Of a stretch of DNA of 32,898 nt, positions 31,961 to 32,898 are shown one piece after another. The stretch is taken from the NCBI GenBank assembly GCA_024304855.1, contig JAMWZG010000012.1, positions 1 to 32,898 of the forward strand, given 5' to 3'. The translations under genes and the position numbers were made by a program. Origin of the DNA: Paracoccaceae bacterium (GTDB lineage Bacteria > Pseudomonadota > Alphaproteobacteria > Rhodobacterales > Rhodobacteraceae). Under the pieces are notes generated by a model. The model saw only the letters and a list, made by a program, of their open reading frames with translations, was not told where the DNA came from and did no database searches. How positions within the stretch are numbered: the first letter of the stretch is position 1; each line of letters opens with the position of its first letter.

Positions 31961-32898
31961 CGCAGGACATCCGCATCGCACATCAGGGCGCAGAGCGCGG
32001 CAGTGAGGCCGTGACGCGCCGCGCAATATTGGAGGACAAGGACCAGGCTGATGGCCTTGGTGTGCGCGGCCTGGCGGTGCTGTTCATCGGTTTCGCTGTC
32101 TATCTGAAAAGTTTCTTCTCTCCCTCGCAGGCCGAGAATACTGGGTCAGTGCCCGATCAGCCCGGCCCGGCAGAACCGGCCGAGAGCGGAACGGCCAGCC
32201 GGCCTGTGCCACTGGATGCGGAAATGGCGGCAGAAGCCGCGCGCATCAAGCGAGACAGCGATGATTCCGCCACGCCTGACACAGGGCAGTCGGCCGAAAT
32301 TGGTCTTCCGACATTGGTGGCTCTGATGCTGCCTCCGATGGCCGAGAACAGCCTGACAGCGGCGATACCGAGCAATCCGGGAACGGGCAACATCGCGCGC
32401 AACCCGGCTTTGCCTCTGGCGGAGGAAGGCCTCGCTGGTGATACGACGCAGCCAACGGGCGCACAATCCGTTACAAGTGGCAGCACGGGAGGTGGTGTCC
32501 CTGAAGCGTCACCGCCTGTCTCTGTTCCGGGGCAGGACGGTGCCAGTGACACCAACAGCCCGCCTGCTTTGAACGTGACAGACTCGCCACCCAATGGTGT
32601 CGGAATATACGATATAGCCGACCTTTTTCAGGATCTTGGCTCAACCCTGCACGATCGCGCCGACAGCCTTGTGGACCGTGTCACCGATTTGGCCATTGGC
32701 GATCTCATGCGCGACCTGACCCTCGACGAATTCCGCGCCCATCTGGGCACAGTGCCCCCAAATCCCGGACGCCCGCTTGAAACATTGGTCAGCGTCCTGA
32801 ACGACGCGGGCTCGCGCGATGCCTTTCTGGACCGCAACGGCATGACGGGGTGGGATGCCCATGACCCCGCCGCCGTCACCCCGTCAGACGGGTTCCGC
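31957..32898 (+). CDS. membrane-anchored protein of the type I secretion locus, partial (runs off the window)
   Basis: ATG 31957 overlaps the exporter stop (ATGA) and the frame is open to the last base, 314 codons. A charged cytoplasmic N-terminus of about 35 residues is followed by one membrane helix (GLAVLFIGFAVYLKSFF, about residues 36-54). A long Pro/Ser/Ala/Thr-rich, probably unstructured region runs to about residue 210. A more ordered part follows (IYDIADLFQDLGSTLHDRADSLVDRVTDLAIGDLMRDL). The position is where the HlyD-type adaptor often lies, but the sequence shows no HlyD-like helical hairpin or lipoyl domain, so I do not call it HlyD. Coupling to the exporter suggests a role in presenting or secreting the peroxidase. 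Function unknown. Confidence 0.75.
   Translation, partial: MTQDIRIAHQGAERGSEAVTRRAILEDKDQADGLGVRGLAVLFIGFAVYLKSFFSPSQAENTGSVPDQPGPAEPAESGTASRPVPLDAEMAAEAARIKRDSDDSATPDTGQSAEIGLPTLVALMLPPMAENSLTAAIPSNPGTGNIARNPALPLAEEGLAGDTTQPTGAQSVTSGSTGGGVPEASPPVSVPGQDGASDTNSPPALNVTDSPPNGVGIYDIADLFQDLGSTLHDRADSLVDRVTDLAIGDLMRDLTLDEFRAHLGTVPPNPGRPLETLVSVLNDAGSRDAFLDRNGMTGWDAHDPAAVTPSDGFR

Noticed and set aside
31957..32898. HlyD-type membrane-fusion adaptor.
   Set aside because: Only the position fits; the visible 314 residues are Pro/Ser-rich with no helical hairpin or lipoyl-like part.

Overview
The window reads as chromosomal DNA of an alphaproteobacterium of the Rhodobacterales (Roseobacter/Paracoccus type). 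It is GC-rich, the genes are tightly packed with many ATGA stop/start overlaps, and protein families typical of that order are present (ribose-type sugar ABC operon, heme-peroxidase RTX protein with type I exporter, small lipoproteins). I placed it by pattern recognition only, so the genus is unknown. I see no rRNA, tRNA, CRISPR array or complete insertion sequence.

Region 1 (1-8.6 kb) is a divergent carbohydrate or polyol uptake and oxidation locus. To the left (minus strand) run an unusual DNA-binding regulator whose C-terminal half is a solute-binding-protein fold, a short-chain dehydrogenase, and the start of an M24-type metallopeptidase. To the right (plus strand) run a periplasmic binding protein, a second short-chain dehydrogenase closely related to the first, two RbsC-type permeases and a double ATPase. 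The shared promoter region holds two inverted-repeat boxes exactly 21 bp apart, which are good operator candidates.

Region 2 (8.6-11.9 kb) holds a small lipoprotein, a perfect bidirectional terminator, an L,D-transpeptidase and an orphan histidine kinase with a CHASE4-like sensor.

Region 3 (12.2-21.7 kb) looks like one envelope system, and I know no description of it. A seven-gene minus-strand operon encodes a small secreted protein, a secreted von Willebrand A protein, a lipoprotein, two further exported proteins and two tandem paralogous two-helix membrane proteins. A divergent plus-strand run encodes a Cys-less molybdopterin-oxidoreductase-like periplasmic protein, a histidine kinase and a response regulator, followed by an SH3-type secreted protein and three more small exported proteins. 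Related small exported proteins occur on both sides, so the two-component system probably controls the whole set.

Region 4 (22.0-32.9 kb) is a type I secretion locus: a LuxR-type response regulator, a giant RTX heme peroxidase (about 2280 codons), its ABC exporter and a membrane-anchored protein cut by the window edge. The first three genes each carry an apparent inactivating change (in-frame TGA, in-frame TAG, one-base insertion). The locus is therefore either decaying or the sequence needs checking.
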